From contig NC_092572.1 in assembly GCF_037975245.1 (NCBI RefSeq), positions 21,628,489 to 21,688,488 on the forward strand: a stretch of 60,000 nt of DNA, written 5' to 3'. A model generated the notes under the pieces. That model saw only the letters and a list, made by a program, of their open reading frames with translations, was not told the DNA's origin and did no database searches. Position numbers and translations under genes: made by a program. This stretch comes from Apostichopus japonicus (lineage: Eukaryota; Echinodermata; Holothuroidea; Aspidochirotida; Stichopodidae). Shown piece after piece: positions 37,101 through 47,529 of the stretch; the first letter of the stretch is position 1; every line of letters starts with the position of its first letter.

Positions 37101-40004
37101 CGTGTTAATTACTAACTAACCGATCCACACAGAGATTACAGTAATTACCAAGTGTACCATAGTAAAAGCGGGACCGTACTGATAAATTTGACAAATCGGT
37201 AAAATGTTCTATAAGGATTACAGTAAAAACTGAGGATATGTGTAATATCAGCAAATACATTTATAGCCAGATCCAGTTTTTACTGCGGTGCAAAATAATA
37301 AGATCTACTATAGATACTGTGTTCTCTGTGTGTATCGTGTCAACGTACCGGTCTTATTAGGTTCATCAGGGAGTTGTCGAAGTGACATTGTCGAAGCCAC
37401 AGCCGAAGCATTATGTGCTCTGACTACATCCGGAAAGATTCTCGAGTTATCATTGGACTTGTATCTCCTCATGGAAACCATGCTTAGGGGAATACGTAAA
37501 GTATCAAAATATAATATAATTTCAAAAACTATGAATATAAATTATTGTTATGTAGTGAGTATAACCGTGCATTTACAGTTGCAAAAATATAACATGCTTA
37601 CGCTGTATAACAAGGGAATATATATATATGGCAGTATAATGCATTAACATTAAGGATGCAAACGGCACCCCCCTGGAGAGTGTTACCGAAGAGGTCAGTC
37701 GCTGGCACGAATACGCAACCATCCTTTTCCAGTCAGACCTGCAGCGTGGTGGTCTACAATATGCAACCTCATGTGTTTCAGATGATGCTCTCCCAACACG
37801 GGCAGAGGTTGAGAAAGCCATCAAGGTCCTCAAGAACAACAAAGCTGCTGGCCCAGACGACGTTCTGGCTGATTGCATCAAGACTGCTGCAACTGATACC
37901 ACCATTCTCAGCACCATCCACAAGGCTGCGCAGTGTATCTGGTCTACAGGCATCTGGCCTTCAACGATGACATCTTCCACTTACATTGCCCTCCATAAGA
38001 AGAACGACAGAGGGGTTTGTGAAAACTATCGCACATTGGCTCTCATAAGTCATGCCAGCAAAGTGGTGCTCAACATCATGCAGTCACGTCTTCAGACTAA
38101 TCTCGACGATGTAAGTGAGGTGCAGTTTGGCTTCCGCTCCGGAAAGTCAACCACAGATGCTATCTTCGCTCTTAAGACTATCACATCTGCCTACTACAGA
38201 GCCCACACCCCACTCCATCTCATTTTCGTGGATTACAAGAAAGCTTTTGACAGTGTGAATCATGCCCTCCTAATGGAGAAGCTGGAACAGATGGGCGTGG
38301 ACAGAGATGTCATTAGACTCACAGAGAGACTTTATCACGATGCTGGCGGCGTCTTACAATGGAAAAATGAGACTACAGATGCTTTCAATACGCCTGTCGG
38401 TTGTAGACAGGGCTGCCCACTTTCTCCAATCCTCTTCTCTCTCTACACTGAATGCCTTATGAGGGAATGGCATGCAAGGACCGCTGGTTTGCCTGGTGCT
38501 ACCATAGGAGACTGCACAGTGAAGGAACTGAGATACGCCGATGATCTTGTCCTGTTTGCGCTATCCGCTGCGGAAGCAGAAACGGCTCTCAACATCTTAG
38601 CGGACGTTTCCAAACCCTATCAGCTTGTGATACACCCGGGAAAAACGGCTCACCTTGTCATCAAGACGGACCCGAACTCTACCGATACCATCCACCTGGG
38701 GACCTCCATTATCCCCAACGTTAACTCTTTCATGTACCTCGGCTCCACCATCACCTACAACACTGATGACACTCCAGAAATCAGCAAGCGGATCGCCATA
38801 GCCAAGACTACACTCCGCGAGTGCAAGTACCTCCGAAGCCCACACCTCTCCGTTGCGACTAAGCTTCTGGTCATCAGACCCCTAGTAATGTCTAGGTTGA
38901 CCTATGGCTCTACTACATGGTCGATTAAGAATTCGGATGCAGCCAAACTGGATGCTTTTGGTCGTACCGTCTGGAGATGGCTGCTAGGTGTCAATTGGAG
39001 CGACCACGTTACCAACGAGTCACTTATGCGTATGATAGATGGTAGATGGCTATTCACCTATGACAATATTGTGCAGAGAAAAATGGACTGGTTCAGCCAC
39101 ATCGCCCGTCAACAGGGTCTCCAGTGGGACCTCTTGTCAGGTGCCGTTCTGGGCACAGTGTGTAGTCGTGGGCGGCCTCGGATGACCTGGTATGATAACA
39201 TCAGAGCCTCAACCGGTCTAACCATGGAGGAAGCAAAACAGCAGGCTCTTTCCCGGATTAATCTGCGGATACGTGGTCACCATCCAGCTCCACTTCGCCG
39301 GTCATCTCGCATCGCTTTGAGACAGCGCCCACGGACTCTTCAGAGTCTTTGACGATTTTCTATCTATCTCTATCTATAATGCAGAAATATATACGCTCGC
39401 TTACACACGAGAGGTTAAGTCGTTACACATGTTAGGGTGGCATGTTCCTTCCAAATCCATTGGGGCCGGGGAGGGGGCCTACATATCAATCAAAGAGCGT
39501 TTTAAACATTCTTCACAAATAACATATTGATATTAGTCTCTTGGTGGTTGGTTGAGCGTTTACCGATACAGCCATCAATACATATATGCAACTGCGATAT
39601 TCGTTTTCTGCAATAAGATGTGAATACATATGTTTTCAAATCGGGCAGTCACTGCCCCTGTAAGTTGCCAATGATTGCTTAGTATATGCACTACATATGG
39701 TGGCACAAGTGCGCCTCTCTACACAAAGATGCCCTATGCATGATGTTAGATCATTACATTATTGATAAGACTGACTCTAGCCGATGATACATTCAATGCA
39801 GTAGGAGATTACATAATACGAACTTCTAGATTAAATTCCAGCTGACATTTTATGCACTCCTTGTCAAAAATGTGTACCGTTTCAAACGATAAACTGAGCC
39901 GGTCCCTCCCAACTTTACCAAGTTTTGTCTGAGGAATGAAATAATGTTTTTGTTGTTCCCTAACCTTCTATAACGGTTCTTAAAATCCAGAGATTTTTTG
40001 CTTC
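34150..40004 (-). CDS. Gene B cytoplasmic tail exons (six)
   Basis: Exons 39965-40004, 37349-37467, 36118-36169, 35726-35778, 35194-35239 and 34150-34297. Segments in order: SKKSLDFKNRYRR, RIFPDVVRAHNASAVAS, QLDSDSDYEKC, DRQLSYACDD, GELDIAQYAKV, FRVDDFAYEAIGKL, and an acidic end VLLIGQHELFPE. YAKV and YEAI are separated by 11 residues, an ITAM-like spacing, although the first motif has Val instead of Leu or Ile. The tail suggests SH2-dependent signalling, by inference. Confidence 0.75.
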
Positions 40005-43000
40005 CTGAAAGGAAAGAAAATGAAATTATTATAATGCCATAACAGAAATCATTATTTTTGTGGAAAACTAACCAATTACATGTGTTACGACATAGGGCTG
40101 TTTGCATATATGTATCAAGCAACATAATATATTCTCAAGATTAATGCAGCGACAGTTTAATACTTTTGGTAGACTACTGCAGGTACCTACATAATGTAAT
40201 TTCTTGCAAGCTGATTAACTAGAAGATCTCATACTGATATTGTAACAGATGTCTCATGTCATAGTTAACAATGGCTTGTGATTATTTCTTTTGTGTGATT
40301 TGTGTTACTCTGTGATCGGGATGCATGGGATTCCACTTCAGAAAATTAAAAATGCTAAAATTCTGAGAAATTTTTAGGCTTTAAATGTGGTCTTCTTATT
40401 TTTAGGTCAAAGCACAAGATTGTGTTTATATCAAAACTGTTTAGTTTTTAAATGCTAATGTAAGGCTGGAAATGGGGTACAACCCCACCCCACATCCCCT
40501 GGATCCGTGCCTGAATGGTTCCGTACCTGGTATGATAAATTGAAACAAACTTACGATAACGCATGACCATTACTGTAACTAGGCCAAACACTGCAAGGAT
40601 CACAAGTGTCATCAATTGCAGTTTCCACGTAAACGGTCTCGATTCTTGCTCTTAAAGAAAACGTTATTTTAAATGTTAATAAAAGACAGTGTCATTGCAT
40701 GTGTGCCATAGGTAACTTCTGATAAAGCTAACAGAAAGCAGGCTTTACCTTAACATGAATAAGTTCACAAATTTGAATTAGTCGATGGCTTCATAACCTA
40801 TACCTCATATGCTGTTAGCTTTTAGAAGATAATTCTGATAAGCTGTAGACATTTCAACAACACTACATTCAGTCCAGACCGTATTTCTTCTAACACCATT
40901 TTTTGGGTGTAAAACAGACCTTTTACATAACGGGAGTTCACCAATTAATGTAGCTGATCTACTTAAAATGACACAATACATTAGTTCCTCAGATGCAACA
41001 CAAAATGTCAATAGAAATACAAAAGCATTGTAAAGCTGCAAGCAACATGTAATACCACTTTGCCAAGGCTAAATTACGTTGAGTATCGTCTTATTTGTTT
41101 ATATCAAGTGCTATGAATATCTGTCAGTTTATTTGTTCAATTTATAATGGTTTAACATTAACTTTTAGAGGTGTTGTCGGGATTTGATATCATTATTACT
41201 TTAGCTTCAATAGAGCATGAAAGAGATTTAGCATATATTAGAAATTACTGTCTTGAGGAATCGCAATAGTTATAGAAACGCTCCTAGCACTTCACATTTT
41301 CATGTCGTCTTCTACTATAAGATAGTAAGACTCACATTCTGCCTAAAGTAATAGATTGAAAAGATAATAATCGAAACGAAGATTCGCACATTAAAGAGTA
41401 TACTAGCCAACTTATTGGCCTATGCCTTAACCATGAACCTTAATGTGTTGTTAACGACAAGGTTCTGTCAACACAGTAACTTGGGTCATACCACAACCAT
41501 GTCGATAACAGGATGACTCGCTATGAAGGTCTCCTCCTGCCAGTATTGGAATATGCCAGTTCTGTCTGGGATCCCCACCAAGCTTTCTTGCAGCACAACC
41601 TCGAAAACATTCAGAGGCGTGCAGCCCGTTTCATCGCTTCAGATTATTCAAGAGAGCCTGGCTCTGTCTCATCTCTTTTACGGGACCCAAACCTGGTGCC
41701 CTTGGCAGAGAGGCGCAGGCAAAGTAGAATCATCTTATTTGCTAAGGGCATCCATGGTCAGGCTCAGATTCCTATTGACTGCTTAAGGAAGCCTCTGCGT
41801 AGGAGTCGGAACATGCACGATATGCATTTCTGCCAATTGTATGCCAGTACCAATTGCTATAAGTATAGTTTTCTTCCAAATACAATTAGGGATTGGAATA
41901 GTCTGCCTTCAGACCTCATTAGTAGTTCCAGTGGTTCTGTGAATCCTGTCACTCATATCAGTACTCGTGTCAGATTTAACTAATTACTCTCTTGACGTGT
42001 GTGTGGTGAGATATTGTCCCTTTTTGCGGATGTGTCACCGTATCGAAGATGAAGAACACATCACGTCAACGGTGGGGTTCCACTTCTTAGCCACCATCAA
42101 TAAGTCATGGCTTTTGCCTATAGTGACGTGTAGGTTAATAATTAACCCCAACATTCCCCAACTGACGTTGGCCTCTACCGCCTACCGTCGCACTCGCAAT
42201 TTTTCACCCGCATGTTTATCAAGTTAGACGGTCAGTCGCCTCTGGTATTGCAACATAACCATTTTTTATCACATATAATGATGTACATTATGCTACTGTT
42301 GTGTGTGACATAATTATGATATATTTTGCAACCACCGTTGAACAACATAAGCATCTTGTAGATTTTTTTTCAATATACCTAAAATGGTGGTTCCTACTTC
42401 CCAAATGGAGTAGTCAGGGAGTTGGTACGGGAGAGGAAGCTGCAGGGTGATATCTTTCATAGATAGCATCTCAATATCACGAATGTGTTCTGGAGAGTTG
42501 AGATGAATACCGTACAAGTGTACGTGATTATGATATTGTGATGTCAATGTTAACTGTCAGCAATGAATTGTTTTATGCTCTCTTGAGGGCGATTTGTCTG
42601 TGCATACAGTGGAAAGAAACGCAGGGGCGGACCCAAGAATATATGCAGGAGGGTTGTGGCTGACTCTCCATGTAGGAATGTCTAAGCCCCCCCCCCTCCA
42701 AACGCCCTTTTTTTGATCTGCGCCTGTATTATCAGATTTCAGAAGATATAAGTATTATACTTACGTTGTACCGGCGACAAGATGGTTGGGTTAGAGGTTG
42801 CTGGTTGACCTATTCCATTATGCGCTTTACATCTGTATCGGCCCTTGTGGCCATCCTTGATCTCGTCAAATGTGAACTTCCAAATTGCAGTGAATCTTGT
42901 CTTGCTTTCAGGAACAGTGGAACTGCGTAAAGTAGCCCATTCACCATAAATTTCCTTCTGTAGAGACATTTCCGCTAATGGATTGGAATAACTTTCACAC

Positions 43001-46000
43001 TCAACGATGAAACTGCCATTTGGTGTAAAGATATTGGAAGGAGGGGTGAGCATTTTCACTGTCGTGTCAACTGTACGAAGGCAATAACATTTTATATATC
43101 ATAAAATATATTAAGATTTAACTTAATCTGTAGATTTTCATCCAAATCAGTGTGGTTACATTTAAATGTAATTAAAAAAGTTTTTCATAAACCAATATAA
43201 TTGTTGACGCTCACAATACTTGAAGTTTTGTTTTGCTTTTCATATCCAGGGGTGATATTGGAAATGGATTTTATGCTCGTCTTGTTTCTTTATTGTAAAG
43301 GGCAACTTAGGTTTTGATTGTGGTGATATTTCTTACTAAATTATAAGAACAATGTTGTTGAGAAGGTTTGTTGGCAGGAAAACATCAGCTCTTTACATAA
43401 ACTGTTATTTGTTATGTTGATTGCTTGTAACAAAGCTGATTTGTGAGAAGTTACAATGTCGGTTGCTTTGCAAAGGGATGCAACCACTTAAACATCTTGG
43501 AGAATTCACCCCAACAACCCCAGGAGCAATTTTGGGCTCAGATTCCCCCAATCACAACAACTGATTATTAAAACAAATCCTAAGACATATACAGTTGGAA
43601 ATTCTTCAATACCTTTTCCAGGTTTGTAAAATATAGCAAAGTTGTCATTTTGCTCAAACTTACACTAATAAATCTTACATAGTAATAATAAATCAAATTT
43701 TCGTACAACCCTCTGCAATGTCGCCTCATGATGTGGCGCGCTTCAGACCACCTTGACACTTCACACTGAAGTGAATGAACAGCATCCATCAAATTAGTTG
43801 CACTGGCCAGTTATCGATTAGATAATAAGGTTAACTTTAAAAAAAAAATGATCATGGCAAAGAATACTACTAGAAATATTGTTAACATGTGCTTCAGCTG
43901 GTGATTACATAACGTTACTATCTTAAGTTTACGAAAAAGGGTAACTTTATCGAATGAACTTATTGATCTGCATTATATGTAGTTCAATATCGTAGATACC
44001 CTTTGCAAGATTGAACGGTCTCTTGTGCACTACACTTTACTTCAATACTCTAATCTTCATTGGGCTACAAGTGGAGATTTTGAACAGAGACTATTAAGTG
44101 ACTTATTAAACTCACATTTGATGTTCAACAGTACCGCATCATAGACAACATTTCCAACACCATTGCTCGCTCTGCATTTGTACAAGCCATAATGATTCCT
44201 TGTGATGTTAGCAAACCAGAAATGACACTTTACTGTAAACTCTGACACGTTTCCTATACAGGAACTATTCCATTCAGGTAAGTCTTTCCCTCTCAATGGA
44301 CTCTCTAATACAACGTTTGGTCTGGGATTACCTTCTCCTGTACATATAACCAATGCGTCTGTGAATTCCCGTAACATACAGTTGACCTTTGAACACATGA
44401 CAGCACTATCGACAGAAGCAGTGACCGTCGGTTCATCTGTCAAGGAATGAAAAATAGACAGATAAAATAGCTGTACATGTCATATCGTCAGTAGAAACAT
44501 TCTATCTGCTGACATATGAAACCATTCATCTTTAGTAACAGGTCCATTGCACACATAACGAGTAATATTGACATATTATTGTTCTACGTAGGATGCCACA
44601 ACATAGAAGCCAAAACATCTACAAAGAGGAAATATGTCATTTATAAATTAGCAACGTTTTACCCTAATTATGAAAATCATACTTATATTGCACGCTTCCC
44701 TTTTGCCAATGATGGGTGAATCTTTATTTCAGCTGAAATATTTTCTGCATATTTGCAACATGTCTTCTGATACAAAAAAACGATGGTAATTTTGGAATAC
44801 ATTTCAAACTTTCTTGATTAAATTCTGTCCGAATGATGAAAATATTTTGTGAGATGCTTACGATTCTTTCAACCTTTCAACGGACACATTTGGCATTGAT
44901 CGATAAGCATCCACACAACGTAGTTTGTAACTTACAGAAAACATTCAAAGAAGATGAAACCGAGAGATTCAATCCATTTTGAACTTCACAAATGAGTGAT
45001 TTGTCGTTGTAAGCCCGATGACTAGTCAGATCTACCATGCCACAATACTTATAATCCGAGATTTTTTGGACAGAAGCATTTTGCATAATATCATTCAAAA
45101 TGCTTGTATCAACCTTCCACTTCATCAGAGGTTCCATGGTAGATTCCACACAACACAATGCGTGTATGACGTTTCCTTCGACTGTGTCACTGCTCACATT
45201 GAACAAATCAGGCTGCCCTGTAAGTAAAATATAATAAAATATATAATCCAGTTTGTTAAAACGTTTGTAAAAAATAATGTCTTACCTAAAATGGTCAGTA
45301 TTGCTCTAATGATATGTTACTGCATTTAATTTGCATATTCGTAAAATTAAATACGGGAAGTTATGATTCGGATTAGGGTAGTTAGCTGTTCAATTATTAA
45401 TTTATGTTTTTGAATCTTACCTTGCACTTGAAGCCGGATCATCCCTACTTCGGCATTTCCGGTATCATAATACGTAGTGTAGGAGTACATGCCATTATTC
45501 TCTAGTGATGCATTTGATATCTTCAATATAAGTGCCGATTTCTCATTCAATTCTGCATAAAATTTTCCATTAGTTGCCTTAAAATGATTTGTTTCATCGA
45601 TCCTTAGAAGTTGTCCGTCATCTTTTTCCAAGAGGGTAAAGCTAACCTGGCGTGTAGTACTCATAGGCCATTCGATTTCAATGTCACCATTAATTAACAC
45701 AGTATGCACCGATAATCCTGTATGATGATAAATTAAACTACCATCGTAATTAAATCAAAGAGTATGTTTCATAACTATATCTTAAGATCCAGTTTCAATG
45801 GATTAGAAATGTATCCCGTACAAGATCTCTTAAGAATAGCCAAGTGTATATAACAACTCTACTAAGAACTTTTATTTGAAAACTCATTATCTGGGACTTT
45901 CTTTTATTCTTACATATAATCTTTAGATGATTATATTTTGAGGTAAATAAGCAGCTGGAGATTTCTAATGCAGTCATTCCACTTAGTTATTAAACGTGTA

Positions 46001-47468
46001 CAATCCTATATTATGTTACAAATTTCTATTTAAGACATATCGAATGCATAACACTTTCAAAATAACGACAATTATCATTAAATTAATTGTTTAATGAACT
46101 ATTGTATCACCAGAGAAAGTTGAATTAATACAATGATGATGTTGAATCATTGCAAGTATACTTATATGACAGGGAAAATCCAAGCATCATTGTTAATCTA
46201 TGCTAGAGCTATGCTTATAATAAACTTCCTTAACTATTAAACACTTTGCGTTGCCCTCAAAATGAACTTTTTAATGTAACATTATAGAACCATGAATCAT
46301 TAAAGTAACTTACTGGTATTTCAAATGCATTATTTGTCTATTATTTTGTTCACTTTCATCTTTGACAGTTAATATATTTTCGAGTTTTTCATCCGTGACG
46401 TAATAATAATATGACTTAACTAGCATTGTTTTACATATTAAACATATGGAGGTAAACGAAAATGTAAACTTTCCAATTGTTGTCCAATTGTTGATGACAT
46501 TACACAGAGACAGAGTGTCATTCCCCTAAAACCCTCGTCTTCAAAGCTGAAATCCCAACTTTTAGGGTCGCAAATAGTACAAAATAGCACATAGGCCTAT
46601 TTCAAAAGTGGAAGAGTATGAAACCATTTTGTAACTAGGACAATAAATCATATGAACATTTCTCAAAGGAAAAGAGGTATCTTCTACCCCTAGAACCCTT
46701 CCTAAGTTTAAGGGTCAATACGGAAATGTTATTTGTATACACGGGCCCTAATACAACATCTAGGCCAAGGTTTGTCATAAATCTAAACAATCACCTTTAT
46801 TTTCTTTCACTTTGTTCATCCCACGTACCGAGGTAATATAGGTGAGTGTGTTTTTCCTTTATGACGATATCAGGGCATTATATGGTGCTCAGAATATTAT
46901 ATTTAAAAAAGTGAATTGCAGTTTGTTTCTTGTTGTTGTTGTTCTGTTTTGTTTTGTGTTGATTGTACACAAATACGTGATAAATTCAAGTTTGAAGATT
47001 AAATAACATTAACAAGTTGTAAATCTTTGTAATACTGCAACATATAGATGCAATGTTATTTTGTGAAATACTTGTCTACTTCCCTTTATCTCTTAATGTC
47101 AATGATATGGCCTACTACAACGAAGGATAAAAACAATAATGTTGATAATTTATAAAGCGCAGACATATCTACCGATAAGGCGCATCACAAATTTATAAAG
47201 TGCCTTGCCCAAGCACACAACGTAACGAGCTGGCCAGGACTCGAACCGGCAAACCTTACATCACAAGTCCAAGTCCACTTGACCACAACGCTCCCAGAAG
47301 ACAAGTTAACACATTAACAAAAATGTTTCGTTAATTTAATTAGAACTTGTCGTATTTCTATTGTTTTAAAATAAAAAGCCCTAACAGAATTGAATAGAAA
47401 CACTTACCTAACCCTGTGTTCGCTAGAGCACAACACAAGCTTATTAGGACAAACCTTCTCATCGCCAT
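34150..47468 (-). CDS. Gene B: IgSF receptor, four Ig domains, ITAM-like tail (complete)
   Basis: Exons in transcript order: 47408-47468, 45421-45717, 44936-45217, 44116-44436, 42765-43070, 40555-40650, 39965-40004, 37349-37467, 36118-36169, 35726-35778, 35194-35239, 34150-34297. All have GT-AG ends and matching phases; the total is 1821 nt, exactly 607 codons with TGA. The product (606 aa) is a type I membrane protein built like gene C, with a longer C-terminal exon. Two introns hold LINE insertions in the opposite orientation. Its 3' two thirds were copied in inverted form into gene A. The function is unknown; receptor signalling through phosphotyrosine is inferred from the tail. Confidence 0.85.
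37644..39374 (+). mobile_element. 5'-truncated RTE-like LINE in a gene B intron
   Basis: A 1731-bp insertion ending in a TCTA microsatellite tail, flanked by the 9-bp duplication tataatgca (37635-37643 and 39375-39383). The empty site is present in the inverted duplicate near 5095. It encodes a reverse transcriptase but no endonuclease, consistent with 5' truncation. The simple-repeat tail favours RTE-like elements; clade not certain. Confidence 0.85.
37652..39352 (+). CDS. LINE reverse transcriptase, 5'-truncated
   Basis: The frame is open from the 5' insertion edge to TGA after 39349; the first in-frame Met is at 37967 (461 codons). RT landmarks counted from that Met: FGFRSGKSTTDAIF at about 54, the catalytic Asp in LIFVDYKKAFDSVNH at about 85-99, GCRQGCPLSP at about 145, and YADD at 190-193. 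The C-terminus has RGRPRMTWYDNI, common in this LINE group. The frame is intact, so the insertion may be young. Without its own promoter or endonuclease it is not autonomous. Confidence 0.85.
   Translation, partial: KDANGTPLESVTEEVSRWHEYATILFQSDLQRGGLQYATSCVSDDALPTRAEVEKAIKVLKNNKAAGPDDVLADCIKTAATDTTILSTIHKAAQCIWSTGIWPSTMTSSTYIALHKKNDRGVCENYRTLALISHASKVVLNIMQSRLQTNLDDVSEVQFGFRSGKSTTDAIFALKTITSAYYRAHTPLHLIFVDYKKAFDSVNHALLMEKLEQMGVDRDVIRLTERLYHDAGGVLQWKNETTDAFNTPVGCRQGCPLSPILFSLYTECLMREWHARTAGLPGATIGDCTVKELRYADDLVLFALSAAEAETALNILADVSKPYQLVIHPGKTAHLVIKTDPNSTDTIHLGTSIIPNVNSFMYLGSTITYNTDDTPEISKRIAIAKTTLRECKYLRSPHLSVATKLLVIRPLVMSRLTYGSTTWSIKNSDAAKLDAFGRTVWRWLLGVNWSDHVTNESLMRMIDGRWLFTYDNIVQRKMDWFSHIARQQGLQWDLLSGAVLGTVCSRGRPRMTWYDNIRASTGLTMEEAKQQALSRINLRIRGHHPAPLRRSSRIALRQRPRTLQSL
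40555..40650 (-). CDS. Gene B transmembrane exon
   Basis: Phase 1-1, 96 nt. The helix is LQLMTLVILAVFGLVTVMVM, followed by RYR. No charged residue lies within the membrane. The dead copy at 3531-3616 has lost one base in this helix. Confidence 0.8.
41529..41983 (+). pseudogene. LINE ORF2 C-terminal fragment
   Basis: The frame begins at the insertion edge with LLLPVLEYASSVWDPHQAF, then NIQRRAARFIASDYSR and NTIRDWNSLPSDLI, the usual end of CR1/L2/jockey-type reverse transcriptases. The upstream ATG of the open frame (41513) is host intron sequence, not part of the element. Confidence 0.8.
41529..42048 (+). mobile_element. 5'-truncated CR1/L2-like LINE fragment in a gene B intron
   Basis: Inserted after atgaag (41523-41528), with the repeat atgaag at 42049-42054. 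The inverted paralogue near 2650 shows the uninterrupted site cgctatgaaggtaacacatc. The element carries the C-terminal end of an RT ORF to the stop at 41981-41983, then a 65-bp 3' end without poly(A). Confidence 0.8.
42765..43070 (-). CDS. Gene B Ig-like domain 4
   Basis: Phase 1-1, 306 nt. SFIVECESYSNPLAEMSLQK and HKGRYRCKAHNGIGQ, with the donor gtaagt after SPVQ. The intron that follows is the start of the B-like block found inverted at 1757 in gene A. Confidence 0.85.
44116..44436 (-). CDS. Gene B Ig-like domain 3
   Basis: Phase 1-1, 321 nt. ALVICTGEGNPRPNVVLES and HYGLYKCRASNGVGN carry the canonical cysteines, with additional cysteines in MCSKVNCM and SSCIGN. Donor gtgagt. Confidence 0.85.
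44936..45217 (-). CDS. Gene B Ig-like domain 2
   Basis: Phase 1-1, 282 nt. VIHALCCVESTMEPLMKWKV and SLICEVQNGLNLS give the cysteine pair and core Trp; YKYCGMV adds an extra cysteine shared with gene C. Confidence 0.85.
45421..45717 (-). CDS. Gene B Ig-like domain 1 (no canonical cysteines)
   Basis: Phase 1-1, 297 nt. The core Trp lies in GDIEIEWPMS, NGKFYAELNEKSALILKI matches the D-E region, and ASLENNGMYSYTTYYDTG shows the F-strand Tyr without its Cys. It ends in MIRLQVQG before gtaaga. There is no cysteine anywhere in the exon. Confidence 0.8.
47130..47310 (-). repeat. tRNA-derived SINE in gene B intron 1
   Basis: On the minus strand: an A-box-like gttgtggtcaagtggac, a B-box ggttcgagtcctggcc, then cttgggcaaggcacttta, a core block found in many metazoan SINEs. 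Lies between the signal peptide and domain 1 exons. Confidence 0.7.
47408..47468 (-). CDS. Gene B signal peptide exon
   Basis: MAMRRFVLISLCCALANTGL: two Arg, then a hydrophobic core, then a small-residue cleavage region. It is 61 nt and ends in phase 1 at gtaagt, as in gene C. The second Met could also start. Confidence 0.8.
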
Positions 47469-47522
47469 TTTTGCTGTTGTTTCTTTTTCACGTTAACACT
47501 GTCTGTTCTGTGTACTCGAGTA

Positions 47523-47529
47523 TTTTATA
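47523..47529 (-). promoter_or_regulatory. Candidate TATA box of gene B
   Basis: TATAAAA on the minus strand about 55-61 bases upstream of the ATG. It would place transcription start about 25-30 bases before the start codon, giving a very short 5' UTR. Not supported by transcript data. Confidence 0.45.

Noticed and set aside
37573-37980. Minus-strand 135-codon open frame
   Set aside because: Antisense to the LINE reverse transcriptase and crosses the insertion edge, so it cannot be an old gene.
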